64,000 bases of DNA. Origin: Streptomyces sp. NBC_01717. Lineage in GTDB: Bacteria > Actinomycetota > Actinomycetes > Streptomycetales > Streptomycetaceae. The notes beneath the pieces were generated by a model. The model searched no databases. It was not told the origin of the DNA and worked only from the letters and a program-made list of their open reading frames with translations. Below, piece by piece: positions 45,718 through 54,740 of this stretch; positions within the stretch are counted from its first letter, which is position 1; each line of letters starts with the position of its first letter. The position numbers and the translations under genes were made by a program. Location of the stretch: the NCBI RefSeq assembly GCF_036248255.1, contig NZ_CP109178.1:2790001-2854000 (forward strand). The letters are read 5' to 3'.

Positions 45718-46155
45718 TCAGCGCAGTCGGGCCACGCGCCACACGGCCAGCGCCACCAGCACCCCGCACACGGCCACGTACAGCGCGATCACGCGCCAGT
45801 CGGGGCGCTCGCCCATGCCCCTGGCGGGCAGGCCCGGCCAGGTGTGCCCGACCCTGCGGGCGGCCATCATGCCCCAGCCGGCGGCGCAGCAGCTGATCAG
45901 CAGTCCCAGCATGGCGACGACCGCACCGCCGTCGCCGAACTCGAAGGCGAGCGGGAAGGCGAACATCAGCGAGCCGACTGCCGCGAGCATGACGATCGGG
46001 GCGAGCTGCCAGATCCGCAGACGGCGAGCGGGCCGCAGCTCGACCTCCACCTCGGGGGTCACCTCGAGCTCGTCGGGCCCGTCAGGGCTCAGACGTCCCG
46101 CCTCGTGCTGCGTGTCCGGTGCGTCTTGTTCTGTGTCGCGAGGGCCGGCCTCCAT
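45718..46155 (-). CDS. Small membrane protein, unknown function
   Basis: A 145-residue protein with a charged Pro/Glu-rich N-terminus and three or four hydrophobic segments (LAPIVMLAAVGSLMFAFPLA, GGAVVAMLGLLISCCAAGWG, VIALYVAVCGVLVALAVWRV). ATG at 46155 (MEAGPRDTEQ) or GTG at 46161 are both plausible; GGGAGGGCG lies just before. It sits between miaA and dapF, all leftward. No function is assigned. Confidence 0.7.
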   Translation of the reverse strand: MEAGPRDTEQDAPDTQHEAGRLSPDGPDELEVTPEVEVELRPARRLRIWQLAPIVMLAAVGSLMFAFPLAFEFGDGGAVVAMLGLLISCCAAGWGMMAARRVGHTWPGLPARGMGERPDWRVIALYVAVCGVLVALAVWRVARLR

Positions 46156-46262
46156 CGCCACGCGCCCTCCCAACTCGGACTCCACTGGTCGATCGATGCT
46201 CGATGATGGCACGCTCCCGGTCACCGAAATGACGGGCAGGGCTTCCCGATGCCATCACGTGA

Positions 46263-47201
46263 TCAGGCTGTAACCGCTCGTTCGACCAACGCCAGCGCCT
46301 CGTGCGGGAGTTCCCGGCGGTGGTCGGCGGCACCATTCAGCCACCGGACACGCGGGTCGCGGCGGAACCAGGAGTCCTGACGGCGCGCGAAGCGTTTGGT
46401 GGCGCGTACCGTCTCGGCGCGCGCCTCGTCCTCGGTGCACTCCTGCGCCAGTGCGGCAAGCACCTGCTGATAGCCCAGCGCACGGGAGGCGGTTCGCCCT
46501 TCGCGCAGCCCCTGCGCCTCCAGGGCGCGCACCTCGTCCACGAGCCCGGCCTCCCACATCCTGTCGACCCGGAGGGCGATGCGTTCGTCGAGTTCGGGGC
46601 GGGCCACGTCGACCCCGATCTGAACGGCATCGTAGACCGCTTCGCCGCCCGGAAGATTGGCGGTGAACGGCTTGCCGGTGATCTCGATGACTTCGAGGGC
46701 CCGGACGATGCGCCGCCCGTTGCTCGGCAGGATGGCCCGGCCCGCCTCGGGGTCCGCGGCGGCGAGCCGGTCGTGCAGCGCACCGGAGCCGTGCTCCGCC
46801 AGTTCCCGCTCCAGCCCGGCGCGTACGCCGGGGTCCGTACCGGGGAACTCCAGGGCGTCGATGGCACCCTTCACGTACAGCCCGGAGCCGCCGACGAGGA
46901 CGGGGGTGCGGCCCTCGGCGAGCAGCCGGTCGATCTCGAGGCGGGCCAGTCGCTGGTATTCGGCCACGCTGGCGGTCTCGGTGACGTCCCAGATGTCCAG
47001 CAGCCGGTGGGGTACGGATCCGCGCTCTGCGAGCGTCAGCTTGGCCGTGCCGATATCCATCCCCCGGTAGAGCTGCATGGAGTCGGCGTTGACCACTTCG
47101 CCACCGAGCTGCTGGGCGAGAAATACGCCCAGATCGGACTTTCCGGCTGCGGTGGGACCGACGACGGCGATGACCCGCGGTGCGGGAGATGGACTTCTCA
47201 C
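46263..47201 (-). CDS. miaA: tRNA dimethylallyltransferase
   Basis: Adds dimethylallyl to A37 of tRNAs that read UNN codons, the step before MiaB methylthiolation. The 312-residue protein has the P-loop GPTAAGKSDLGVFLAQQ, then VNADSMQLYRGMDIGTAK, VGGSGLYVKGAIDALEFPG and a C-terminal RATKRFARRQDSWFRRDPRV. GTG at 47201 ([13 protein letters not shown]) is chosen to start just before the P-loop, as in homologues; a longer frame reaches 47360 without a good ribosome binding site. miaB is only 1.5 kb away. Confidence 0.95.
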   Translation of the reverse strand: MRSPSPAPRVIAVVGPTAAGKSDLGVFLAQQLGGEVVNADSMQLYRGMDIGTAKLTLAERGSVPHRLLDIWDVTETASVAEYQRLARLEIDRLLAEGRTPVLVGGSGLYVKGAIDALEFPGTDPGVRAGLERELAEHGSGALHDRLAAADPEAGRAILPSNGRRIVRALEVIEITGKPFTANLPGGEAVYDAVQIGVDVARPELDERIALRVDRMWEAGLVDEVRALEAQGLREGRTASRALGYQQVLAALAQECTEDEARAETVRATKRFARRQDSWFRRDPRVRWLNGAADHRRELPHEALALVERAVTA

Positions 47202-47516
47202 CGCCCCAGTCTCGCAAACCTCCGGCCTCCTTCCCGAACCAGCTACGTGCGGGCTTCCCGAGCGGGCTACGTGATGGTGCGAGGCCGGAGGCGTTCGCCG
47301 CCGCGGCGCACACACGAGCCGCGAGTGGCGCAATGGGGCTCCCGGTCGGCGCGGGATCACGCTCGCCCGAGTAAAATATTGAGTAGATATGGGCGTTGTT
47401 CAACCGTTTCGCCGGTCGTCCTCACGGACGGTCAGGGAAGCCACAGCCGCCATCACAACGACTGGACGAGACGGAGAGGACGCCCGCACTCAGCCCCCCA
47501 GCAGAGAAGGTGTCCG
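47202..47516. other. Divergent spacer between miaA and the antitoxin gene
   Basis: A 315-bp spacer with an AT-rich stretch (47371-47392, GTAAAATATTGAGTAGATAT) unusual for this genome. It probably marks the promoter of the rightward gene. An 8-bp direct repeat, GCTACGTG, occurs near 47240 and 47266. I see no gene. Confidence 0.55.
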
Positions 47517-47753
47517 ATGGGCCTCATGGACAGTCTGAAGGCCAAGCTCAGCCCGGCAAGGGACAAGGTCGGCGATTTCGCGCAGCAGCATGAGGACAAG
47601 ATCGACCAAGGACTCGACAAGGCTGCTCGGACGGTCGATCAAAAGACCAAGGGCAAATACACCGACAAGATCGAGTCCGGCACACGAAAGGCCAAGGATG
47701 CGGTCGAACGGCTGTCCCACAAGAGCGAGGGCGGTATGCCGCCCACTCCCTGA
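47517..47753 (+). CDS. Antitoxin-like small protein, MT0933 family
   Basis: A 78-residue lysine-rich helical protein (MGLMDSLKAKLSPARDKVGD at the start) resembling the mycobacterial MT0933/Rv0909-type antitoxin family. It has helical repeats with periodic charge (KIDQGLDKAARTVDQKTKGK, YTDKIESGTRKAKDAVERLS). ATG at 47517 follows AGAGAAGG. The Rv0910-like toxin partner normally beside it is absent here; the next gene is convergent. It may be a solitary family member with a different, perhaps stress-related, role. Confidence 0.78.
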   Translation: MGLMDSLKAKLSPARDKVGDFAQQHEDKIDQGLDKAARTVDQKTKGKYTDKIESGTRKAKDAVERLSHKSEGGMPPTP

Positions 47754-47789
47754 TCTCGACACCCTCACGTCATGTCACGCACCTGACGC

Positions 47790-47813
47790 CCGTGGAGCCG
47801 CGTCGCTCCACGG
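47790..47813. terminator. Bidirectional terminator after the antitoxin gene
   Basis: A perfect 9-bp stem (47790-47798 with 47805-47813) and 6-nt loop, between convergent genes. Confidence 0.65.
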
Positions 47814-47851
47814 CCGTCGGGTGTCCGGCACCGGCTCCGTGTGACGCGGTC

Positions 47852-48574
47852 TCAGAACCAGGTGGCGACCATGTATCCCACACCGTACGGGGCGTCCTCG
47901 TAGAGCAGCCGACCGCTCAGACCGGCCCCCTCCGCTGCGCCCGCCAGCACCTGCCACGGCGCCCGGCCCACCGCCTTCAGTTCGTACGCCAGCGACTCGT
48001 CCAGCGCGTTCAGCGTGGCGAGGTCCGCGGCCGCGAGAGCCCGTGACGCCTCGGTGTCGAACGAAACGGCGCGCTCGTCCAGGTAGCCGGGCGCCTTGAG
48101 CGTGCGGCAGGCGCTGCCGTCACCCATGACCAGCAGAGCCACCCGGTCGGCCCTGGCCGCCAGCTCCCGCCCGGCGTTCGCGCAGCGCTCGGCTTCGAGC
48201 GCCTCCCCCACCCCGAGACCCTCGACCGGGGCGTCGGCCCAGTCCGCACGGGCAAGCAGCCACGCGCCGACGGCGAGGGACGGTGGAAGCGGACGCTCCA
48301 CCCGAGCGTCGGCAGGGTCTCCCCCGAGCCCCAGCCGTACATCGAGATCGACGCCGAAACCCTTGAAGGAGCCCTGGGTCCCCTCGGGATGCGGACCACG
48401 CCCGTCGACGTCCGCGGGCCCGATCACTATCAGCAGGTCGGGGCGGGCCGCGGCGAGCACGCCCAGGGCGTCGATGCACGCGGTCCTCGCGGCGTCGAGC
48501 TCGGAGGCGGCACCGGCGGCGACCTCGGGTACCAGCAGGGGCGGACAGGGGCAGACAGCTGCGGCGACAAGCAT
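47852..48574 (-). CDS. Class III extradiol dioxygenase-like (LigB-fold) protein
   Basis: A 240-residue protein related to the catalytic B subunit of class III extradiol ring-cleavage dioxygenases. It begins MLVAAAVCPCPPLLVPEVA; homologous LigB-fold enzymes have a metal His in this region, here apparently replaced by Cys-Pro. DLLIVIGPADVDGRGPHPEG keeps the usual strand and loop. VALLVMGDGSACRTLKAPGY and YGVGYMVATWF follow. Activity is uncertain. ATG at 48574 is chosen from the conserved start; the ribosome binding site is weak. It lies downstream of miaB in the same direction, 122 bp apart. Confidence 0.75.
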   Translation of the reverse strand: MLVAAAVCPCPPLLVPEVAAGAASELDAARTACIDALGVLAAARPDLLIVIGPADVDGRGPHPEGTQGSFKGFGVDLDVRLGLGGDPADARVERPLPPSLAVGAWLLARADWADAPVEGLGVGEALEAERCANAGRELAARADRVALLVMGDGSACRTLKAPGYLDERAVSFDTEASRALAAADLATLNALDESLAYELKAVGRAPWQVLAGAAEGAGLSGRLLYEDAPYGVGYMVATWF

Positions 48575-48696
48575 GCTGGGCAGCGTACTGCGTCGACTGT
48601 TTCCCCTGGTCATACGGCCTGAGGATTCCTGCTGCCCGCGGATTCGCGTCGCCCGCGAGCTCCTGCAGCCCGCGGGTCGCCGCCTTCTGATGCTGG

Positions 48697-50199
48697 TCAG
48701 TCGCACCCGCAGCCGGGAGCCGACGCGGCCGGCAGCGGGGCCAGGGCGCCGATGCCGGGCAGCCCCAGCATCACCCCGGCCGGCTTGGCCGCCTCGGCGG
48801 CGGTGCGCTTCTCCCACGCGTCACCGGAACGGGTGCGTCGTACGCTCAGCGGCGCACCCTCGGCGAGCAGGTGGTGCGGGGCGGCGTAGGTGATCTCGAC
48901 TGTCACCACATCGCCCGGCCGCACGTCCTCGTCCGGCTTGGTGAAGTGGACCAGACGGTTGTCGGGAGCGCGGCCGGAGAGCCGGTGGGTGGCGCCGTCC
49001 TTGCGGCCCTCGCCCTCCGCGACCATGACCTCCAGGGTCCGGCCGACCTGCTTCTTGTTCTCGTCCCAGGAGATCTCCTCCTGGAGGGCGGACAGGCGCA
49101 TGTACCGCTCCTGGACGACCTCCTTCGGGATCTGCCCCTCCATCTCGGCAGCCGGGGTTCCGGGGCGCTTGGAGTACTGGAAGGTGAAGGCGTTCGCGAA
49201 GCGCGCCTGGCGGACCGCGTGCATGGTCTGCTGGAAGTCCTCCTCGGTCTCGCCGGGGAAGCCCACGATGATGTCGGTGGAGATGGCGGCGTCCGGCATC
49301 GCGGCGCGCACCTTCTCGATGATGCCGAGGAACCGCTCCTGCCGGTAGGAGCGTCGCATCGCCTTCAGGATCGTGTCCGATCCCGACTGCATCGGCATGT
49401 GCAGCTGCGGCATCACGTTCGGTGTCTCGGCCATCGCCGCGATCACGTCGTCCGTGAAGTCGCGGGGGTGCGGCGAGGTGAAGCGGACCCGCTCCAGGCC
49501 CTCGATCTTCCCGCAGGCCCGCAGCAGCTTGGAGAAGGCCTCTCGGTCCCCGATGTCGGAGCCGTACGCGTTCACGTTCTGACCGAGCAGGGTGATCTCG
49601 GAGACACCCTCGGCGACCAGCGCCTCGATCTCGGCCAGGATGTCGCCGGTCCGGCGGTCCTTCTCCTTGCCGCGCAGCGCCGGGACGATGCAGAAGGTGC
49701 AGGTGTTGTTGCAGCCGACGGAGATGGAGACCCACGCCGCGTAGGCGGACTCGCGGCGGGTGGGGAGGGTGGAGGGGAACGCCTCCAGGGACTCGGCGAT
49801 CTCGATCTGCGCCTCCTCCTGGATACGGGCGCGCTCCAGGAGCACCGGCAGCTTGCCGATGTTGTGTGTGCCGAAGACGACGTCGACCCACGGGGCCCGC
49901 TTGACGATCGTGTCGCGGTCCTTCTGCGCGAGACAGCCGCCGACCGCGATCTGCATCCCGGGCCGCTTCGTCTTCATCGGGGCGAGCCGGCCGAGATTGC
50001 CGTAGAGCTTGTTGTCGGCGTTCTCCCGCACCGCGCAGGTGTTGAAGACGACGACATCGGCGTCACCGTCGGCGCCCTCGGGCGCACGTACGTAACCAGC
50101 GCCCTCCAGCAGCCCCGACAGCCGCTCGGAGTCGTGGACGTTCATCTGGCACCCGTAGGTGCGCACCTCGTACGTTTTCAAACCCTCTACCTCGCTCAT
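48697..50199 (-). CDS. miaB: tRNA-2-methylthio-N6-dimethylallyladenosine synthase
   Basis: Radical-SAM methylthiotransferase acting on i6A37 made by MiaA. The 500-residue protein has the N-terminal auxiliary-cluster cysteines ([44 protein letters not shown]), the radical-SAM CX3CX2C in [13 protein letters not shown], and the TRAM domain at the end. Beyond TRAM, an extra tail of about 60 residues is unusual and ends APGCGCD. ATG at 50199 ([11 protein letters not shown]) is chosen; GTG at 50208 in frame is an alternative. Confidence 0.96.
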   Translation of the reverse strand: MSEVEGLKTYEVRTYGCQMNVHDSERLSGLLEGAGYVRAPEGADGDADVVVFNTCAVRENADNKLYGNLGRLAPMKTKRPGMQIAVGGCLAQKDRDTIVKRAPWVDVVFGTHNIGKLPVLLERARIQEEAQIEIAESLEAFPSTLPTRRESAYAAWVSISVGCNNTCTFCIVPALRGKEKDRRTGDILAEIEALVAEGVSEITLLGQNVNAYGSDIGDREAFSKLLRACGKIEGLERVRFTSPHPRDFTDDVIAAMAETPNVMPQLHMPMQSGSDTILKAMRRSYRQERFLGIIEKVRAAMPDAAISTDIIVGFPGETEEDFQQTMHAVRQARFANAFTFQYSKRPGTPAAEMEGQIPKEVVQERYMRLSALQEEISWDENKKQVGRTLEVMVAEGEGRKDGATHRLSGRAPDNRLVHFTKPDEDVRPGDVVTVEITYAAPHHLLAEGAPLSVRRTRSGDAWEKRTAAEAAKPAGVMLGLPGIGALAPLPAASAPGCGCD

Positions 50200-50296
50200 C
50201 TCGTCCACCAGGGTACGAGGTCCCACGGCCCTCTCGCCGCCCCCTCCACAGGCCCGGCTCTGGCCATCGCGCTCAGTGACCTGGCAGGATCGCGCC

Positions 50297-51295
50297 ATGC
50301 TCGATGCACTGTCCCGTACCGGCCGGCGGCGAGCCCTCCAGGGGGGCGCCGCGACTGTCGTCGTTCTCGGGCTGCTGCTGTGGTGGGTGCTGCCGCTCGG
50401 GGAACCCACCCCGAGCGGGTCGCTGACCTTCAGCACCGGGGTGCGCAGCGGGGTCTACCAGCGCTACGGCGAGCGGCTCAGAGGGGCGCTCGCCAAGGAC
50501 ATGCCAGAGGTGTCGATACGGCTGCAGACCTCGGAGGGCTCCCAGCAGAACATCGAGCGGGTGGCCACGGGGAAGGCCGACTTCACCATCGCCACGGCCG
50601 ACGCCCTGGCCACGTATCTGCGGGACGACAAGCCGGGTGCCGAACGACTGCGCGGCTGCGTGCGGCTGTACGACGACTACATCCAGCTGGTCGTGCCCCG
50701 GGACTCCGACGTGCAGCAGGTCTCGGATCTCATGGGCAAGCAGGTCGGGGTGGGGCAGCCGGGTTCGGGCGTGCGGCTGGTCGCCGACCGTCTGATGACG
50801 GCTGCGGGTCTTGATCCGACGCATGACATCACTCCGGTTCCGGCCGGTATCGACACGATGCCGAAGCGGCTGGAGAACGGCCTGCTCGACGCGTTCTTCT
50901 GGTCCGGCGGGCTGCCGACCACCGCGGTTCAGGAGTTGTCGGACCGGTTCGCGATCAGGCTTGTGCCCTTGGAGGACCCACTGATCAAGCAGCTTCAGGC
51001 CGGCGGCGGGTCGACCCGCTACTACCGCTCGGCCATGATGCCTGCCGACGCCTATCGCAACGCGCAGCAGGGGCAGGCCGTGCCGACGGTGGCGGTCGCC
51101 AATGTGGTGGTCACCACGGACCGTACGGACGCCGCGATGACCGAGGCGTTCACCCGGACCGTGATCGACAGCCGGGACCGCATCGGACGCGAGGTGCACG
51201 CGGCGCAGCTGGTGGACCTGCGGACGGCGATCTACACGAATCCACTGCAGCTGCACGACGGGGCGAGGCGCTACTACCGCTCGGTCAAACCCTGA
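50297..51295 (+). CDS. TAXI-family TRAP transporter solute-binding protein
   Basis: A 332-residue periplasmic-type binding protein of the TRAP-associated extracytoplasmic immunogenic (TAXI) family. One N-terminal hydrophobic segment ([16 protein letters not shown], near residues 25-40) anchors it outside the membrane. Then [40 protein letters not shown] and [20 protein letters not shown] match the fold. No TRAP membrane subunits are nearby. ATG at 50297 begins [11 protein letters not shown]. It converges on a two-component system that it may serve as a ligand sensor. Confidence 0.85.
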   Translation: MLDALSRTGRRRALQGGAATVVVLGLLLWWVLPLGEPTPSGSLTFSTGVRSGVYQRYGERLRGALAKDMPEVSIRLQTSEGSQQNIERVATGKADFTIATADALATYLRDDKPGAERLRGCVRLYDDYIQLVVPRDSDVQQVSDLMGKQVGVGQPGSGVRLVADRLMTAAGLDPTHDITPVPAGIDTMPKRLENGLLDAFFWSGGLPTTAVQELSDRFAIRLVPLEDPLIKQLQAGGGSTRYYRSAMMPADAYRNAQQGQAVPTVAVANVVVTTDRTDAAMTEAFTRTVIDSRDRIGREVHAAQLVDLRTAIYTNPLQLHDGARRYYRSVKP

Positions 51296-51366
51296 CACAG
51301 GGGAGGTGGCGTCCCGCGCACCTCGGCCCGGTCGAGCCTCCCAGTACGGAGTGGCGTCCCCGTACC

Positions 51367-51454
51367 CCCGTGCTCTCCGCGTCTCCCGTGCTCTCCGCTC
51401 GGCCGCTCGAAGGCGGTCCCCCGCGTACTGTCAGCGGTCCCCCGCGCGCCGTCA
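51367..51454. repeat. Short GC-rich tandem repeats at the end of the sensor kinase gene
   Basis: CCCGTGCTCTCCGC is repeated twice with 18-bp period (51367-51398). A 21-bp unit is repeated at 51413-51433 and 51434-51454, with five differing bases; the second copy contains the kinase stop codon. Possibly replication slippage. Confidence 0.65.
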
Positions 51455-52846
51455 GCCGTGCGGGCCGTTGCGCGGGACCGTCACCGTCACCCGCAATCCG
51501 TGAGGCTCGTGCGGCGCGTACGTGAGGGAGCCGCCGCCCGCAGCGAGCAGGGCGCGCGAGATGGAGAGCCCGAGGCCGGATCCCCGCACGTTCTGATGCC
51601 GGGTACTGCGCCAGAAACGGTCACCGATCCGCTCCAGTTCCTGGTCGGTCAGGCCCGGCCCGCGGTCCGCGACGACCACTGTGACGTCCTCCCGCCCGGA
51701 GGCGACCGTCACACGGACCTCCTCACCGGCGGGGGTGAACTTGCACGCGTTGTCGATGACGGCGTCGAGGGCGCTCGACAGCGCAATGGGGTCCGCCCAG
51801 GCGGTCACGGCGGATGCCCCGTCCGCTGTCAGCCGTACCCCGTTCTCCTCCGCGAACGGACGCCACGAGGCGACCCGTTCGGCGGTGAGCGCGCCGATGT
51901 CCGTGAGCTGGAGATCGGCCGCGGCGTGCTCGGCCAGTGCCAGGTCCAACAGGTCGTCCAGAACCTGACCGAGCCGCTTGCCCTCCGTACGGACGGAGGC
52001 GATCTCCTCGTTTCCCTCAGGAAGTTCGAGCGCGAGGAGCTCGATGCGCAGCAGTAGCGCGGCAAGGGGGTTGCGCAGCTGGTGCGAGGCGTCGGCGACG
52101 AAGGCGCGCTGCTGCTCCAGCACTTCTTCGACGTTGTCCGCCATCTCGTTGAACGACCGGGCCAGGCGTCTGAGTTCCGGGGGTCCTCCGGAGGCCGCCA
52201 CCCGGGATCTCATCCGGCCGCTGGCTATGTCGTGCGCCGCCGTGTCCAGGGTCTGCACGGGCAGCAGGACCCAGCCGGTGAGCCGGATCGCGGCACCGAC
52301 GGCCACCAGCATCGCGACCACTTCGCCGACCGCGATCAGCAGCCAGCCACGTATCGTCCGGGAGCGCATTTCGCTGGTGGGCGAGTCGAGGACCACGACG
52401 GCGACCACATCGCCGTCCCGCACGACGGGCGAGGCGACGACGACCCGGCCACGCTGCCAGGGCCAGACCTGTGGCGGATCGTGGCTGCGGCGCCCGAGCA
52501 GCGCCTCGCTGAACGCCTCGCGCCCCTCGCCCTCGACCGGGAGCCGCCAGGTTGCCGGAGCCACCGCCATGGCGCTGCGGTCGCGATAGAAGACGCCGGC
52601 CCGGATCCCGTACACGGAGTCGTACGTCTCGAGTTCGGCCTGGAGCGTGCGACGCCGTTCATCGGTGCCGCTGGTCTGTTCGGCGACGAACTGGGCCAGC
52701 GCGGCGAAGCGTGCGGTGTCGTCGATGCGATCGATCACGACGCGCTGCTGCTGAGCGGCGGCCACGCTGACGGCCAGCGGGAAGCCGAGGGCGAGCAGCA
52801 CGCCCGCCATCAGGATGATGAGCAGGGGAAGGAGACGGGTACGCAC
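51452..52846 (-). CDS. Sensor histidine kinase
   Basis: A 464-residue membrane sensor kinase. Transmembrane segments are near residues 7-31 and 168-190, flanking a short extracellular sensor domain. A HAMP domain is next (PVQTLDTAAHDIASGRMRSR), then the H-box with phosphoacceptor His255 in VADASHQLRNPLAAL. The N-box is DAVIDNACKFTPAG; G-boxes are VADRGPGLTDQELERIGDRF and RGSGLGLSISRALLAAGGG. GTG at 52846 (VRTRLLPLL) is used; it is 15 bp after the response regulator stop, so the two are co-transcribed. Output partner is the OmpR-type regulator upstream. Confidence 0.94.
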   Translation of the reverse strand: MRTRLLPLLIILMAGVLLALGFPLAVSVAAAQQQRVVIDRIDDTARFAALAQFVAEQTSGTDERRRTLQAELETYDSVYGIRAGVFYRDRSAMAVAPATWRLPVEGEGREAFSEALLGRRSHDPPQVWPWQRGRVVVASPVVRDGDVVAVVVLDSPTSEMRSRTIRGWLLIAVGEVVAMLVAVGAAIRLTGWVLLPVQTLDTAAHDIASGRMRSRVAASGGPPELRRLARSFNEMADNVEEVLEQQRAFVADASHQLRNPLAALLLRIELLALELPEGNEEIASVRTEGKRLGQVLDDLLDLALAEHAAADLQLTDIGALTAERVASWRPFAEENGVRLTADGASAVTAWADPIALSSALDAVIDNACKFTPAGEEVRVTVASGREDVTVVVADRGPGLTDQELERIGDRFWRSTRHQNVRGSGLGLSISRALLAAGGGSLTYAPHEPHGLRVTVTVPRNGPHG

Positions 52847-52861
52847 CTGGGACGTACGCCC

Positions 52862-53554
52862 TTACGCGGACGGGGCGACGAGCCGGTAGCCGACCCCCCG
52901 CACGGTCTCGATCAGTGCGGGCAGCCGCAGTTTGGAACGCAGGGACGCGACGTGCACTTCGAGCGTGCGGCCCGTTCCCTCCCAGCTGGTGCGCCACACC
53001 TCGCTGATGATCTGCTCGCGGCGGAACACCACACCCGGTCGCTGGGCGAGCAGCGCGAGCAGATCGAACTCCTTGCGGGTGAGCTGGACTTCGGTGCCGT
53101 CGACGCTGACCCGGCGGGTCGGGAGCTCAATGTGGACATGGCCCAGCTGCAGGGCGGCGACGGGCGTCGGCACCGTGTCCTCCCCGGCCGACTTGCGCCT
53201 GCTGACCGCGTGGATGCGGGCGAGCAGTTCGCCGGTGTCGTACGGCTTGACGACGTAGTCGTCCGCTCCGAGGTTGAGGCCGTGGATCCGCGACCGGACA
53301 TCGGCCCGCGCGGTCACCATGATCACCGGCGTGGAGGTGCGCTTGCGGATCTTCCCGCACACCTCGTAGCCGTCCTGGTCGGGCAGTCCGAGGTCGAGGA
53401 GCACGACCCCGAAGGGTTCCGTGTCCGTGGGCAGAAGGGCCTTCAGGGCCTCCTCGCCACTGCGCGCGTGCACGACCTGGAAACCGTGCCGGGCGAGCAC
53501 CGCGGACAGGGCGGCCGCCACATGGTTGTCGTCCTCGACGAGCAGCAGCCTCAT
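52862..53554 (-). CDS. OmpR-family response regulator
   Basis: A 230-residue regulator. The receiver has acidic pocket Asp8/Asp9, phosphoacceptor Asp54 in VVLLDLGLPD and Lys103 in DDYVVKPYDTGELLARI. The C-terminal winged helix (LTRKEFDLLALLAQRPGVVF, GRTLEVHVASLRSKLR, VRGVGYRLV) is of OmpR/PhoB type. It leads the pair with the sensor kinase. From memory, a related pair in S. coelicolor influences secretion and antibiotic production; I do not claim orthology. Upstream direct and inverted repeats at 53629-53654 may be its own binding site. Confidence 0.95.
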   Translation of the reverse strand: MRLLLVEDDNHVAAALSAVLARHGFQVVHARSGEEALKALLPTDTEPFGVVLLDLGLPDQDGYEVCGKIRKRTSTPVIMVTARADVRSRIHGLNLGADDYVVKPYDTGELLARIHAVSRRKSAGEDTVPTPVAALQLGHVHIELPTRRVSVDGTEVQLTRKEFDLLALLAQRPGVVFRREQIISEVWRTSWEGTGRTLEVHVASLRSKLRLPALIETVRGVGYRLVAPSA

Positions 53555-53628
53555 GGCCCCCCTTCCTCTCCGCGATGCGGTCCATCTCCCGCGGCGCTGT
53601 CTTCAAGCGCTTCCGTGCGCTTGTCCAT

Positions 53629-53654
53629 ACTTCCCGGTACTTCCCCGTACCGGG
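53629..53654. promoter_or_regulatory. Direct repeat plus inverted repeat upstream of the response regulator
   Basis: ACTTCCCGGT then ACTTCCCCGT in tandem (10-bp period, 53629-53648), overlapping the perfect inverted repeat CCCGGTAC-TTCCCC-GTACCGGG (53633-53654). OmpR-type regulators bind about 11-bp direct repeats, so this is a candidate autoregulatory site. Confidence 0.45.
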
Positions 53655-53837
53655 GTGTTTCACGTCATGGTCTATCAGGGCATCCACGCCGATGACCGGT
53701 AGGTCAGTCAAGAGCCCGCCCATTACATCGAGGTTTCCGTTATGCACCCGGTACGCCCCCGCTACCTCTTCCGCCGTCCCGTTCACGCGGTGTGTCCGGT
53801 TGCCGCCGGATCGTTATGCTCAATTTCCGCTCAGATG

Positions 53838-53865
53838 TAATGACGGTGGTCGCACTGCGTCATTA
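53838..53865. promoter_or_regulatory. 28-bp inverted repeat upstream of gluA
   Basis: TAATGACG (53838-53845), 12 bp, CGTCATTA (53858-53865), a perfect pair of arms. It ends 38 bp before the gluA start, consistent with an operator or overlapping promoter element. Confidence 0.55.
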
Positions 53866-53903
53866 GGGTCCTTCCCAACCGAGGAGGACGGAGCAAGAAG
53901 CCG

Positions 53904-54689
53904 ATGAGCGGAGTTTCAGTGACCAAGGCCGCCGAGGATGCCGTACCTGCGGCGAACGACCTTGTCGTACTGAGCAACGTCAACAAGCACTTCGGCGCGC
54001 TGCATGTGCTCCAGGACATCGACCTGACCATCGCCCGGGGCGAGGTCGTGGTCGTCATCGGGCCTTCCGGGTCCGGGAAGTCCACGCTGTGCCGCACGAT
54101 CAACCGCTTGGAGACGATCGACTCGGGCGCGATCTCTATCGACGGCAAGCCGCTGCCCCAGGAGGGCAAGGAGCTGGCCAGGCTGCGTGCCGATGTCGGC
54201 ATGGTCTTCCAGTCGTTCAATCTCTTCGCGCACAAGACGGTGCTCGAGAACGTGATGCTGGGGCAGCTCAAGGTCCGCAAGGCGGACAAGAAGGCTGCCG
54301 AGGACAAGGCGCGGTCGCTGCTCGACCGGGTGGGCGTGGCGACGCAGGCCGACAAGTACCCCGCCCAGCTCTCCGGCGGTCAGCAGCAACGAGTGGCCAT
54401 CGCACGGGCGTTGGCGATGGACCCCAAGGTCATGCTCTTCGACGAGCCGACCTCGGCACTCGACCCGGAAATGATCAATGAGGTGCTGGAGGTCATGCAG
54501 CAGCTCGCCCGGGACGGCATGACCATGGTCGTCGTCACCCATGAGATGGGCTTCGCGCGCTCGGCGGCCAACCGTGTCGTCTTCATGGCGGACGGGAAGA
54601 TCGTCGAAGAGGCGACGCCCGACCAGTTCTTCAGCAACCCGCGCAGTGACCGGGCCAAGGACTTCCTCTCGAAGATCCTTCACCACTGA
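53904..54689 (+). CDS. gluA: Glutamate ABC transporter, ATP-binding subunit
   Basis: A 261-residue polar amino acid ABC ATPase. Walker [10 protein letters not shown] (near 53-61), Q-loop [12 protein letters not shown], signature [15 protein letters not shown], Walker [12 protein letters not shown] and H-loop [12 protein letters not shown] are all intact. ATG at 53904 follows GAGGAGGACGG at a longish distance; GTG at 53919 is an alternative. It leads a four-gene operon in ATPase, binding protein, permease, permease order, as in the actinobacterial gluABCD glutamate uptake system. Binding of glutamate is inferred from this order. Confidence 0.94.
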   Translation: MSGVSVTKAAEDAVPAANDLVVLSNVNKHFGALHVLQDIDLTIARGEVVVVIGPSGSGKSTLCRTINRLETIDSGAISIDGKPLPQEGKELARLRADVGMVFQSFNLFAHKTVLENVMLGQLKVRKADKKAAEDKARSLLDRVGVATQADKYPAQLSGGQQQRVAIARALAMDPKVMLFDEPTSALDPEMINEVLEVMQQLARDGMTMVVVTHEMGFARSAANRVVFMADGKIVEEATPDQFFSNPRSDRAKDFLSKILHH

Positions 54690-54740
54690 TCTCCGGATCA
54701 GCTGTTCACTCACATCGCGTCAACTCTAGGGAAGTTCACC

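Larger units (their letters stand above)
53555..53903. other. Divergent spacer between the response regulator and gluA
   Basis: A 349-bp spacer containing two notable sequence symmetries (53629-53654 and 53838-53865). AT-rich patches near 53810-53840 may hold the gluA promoter. I see no gene. Confidence 0.6.
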
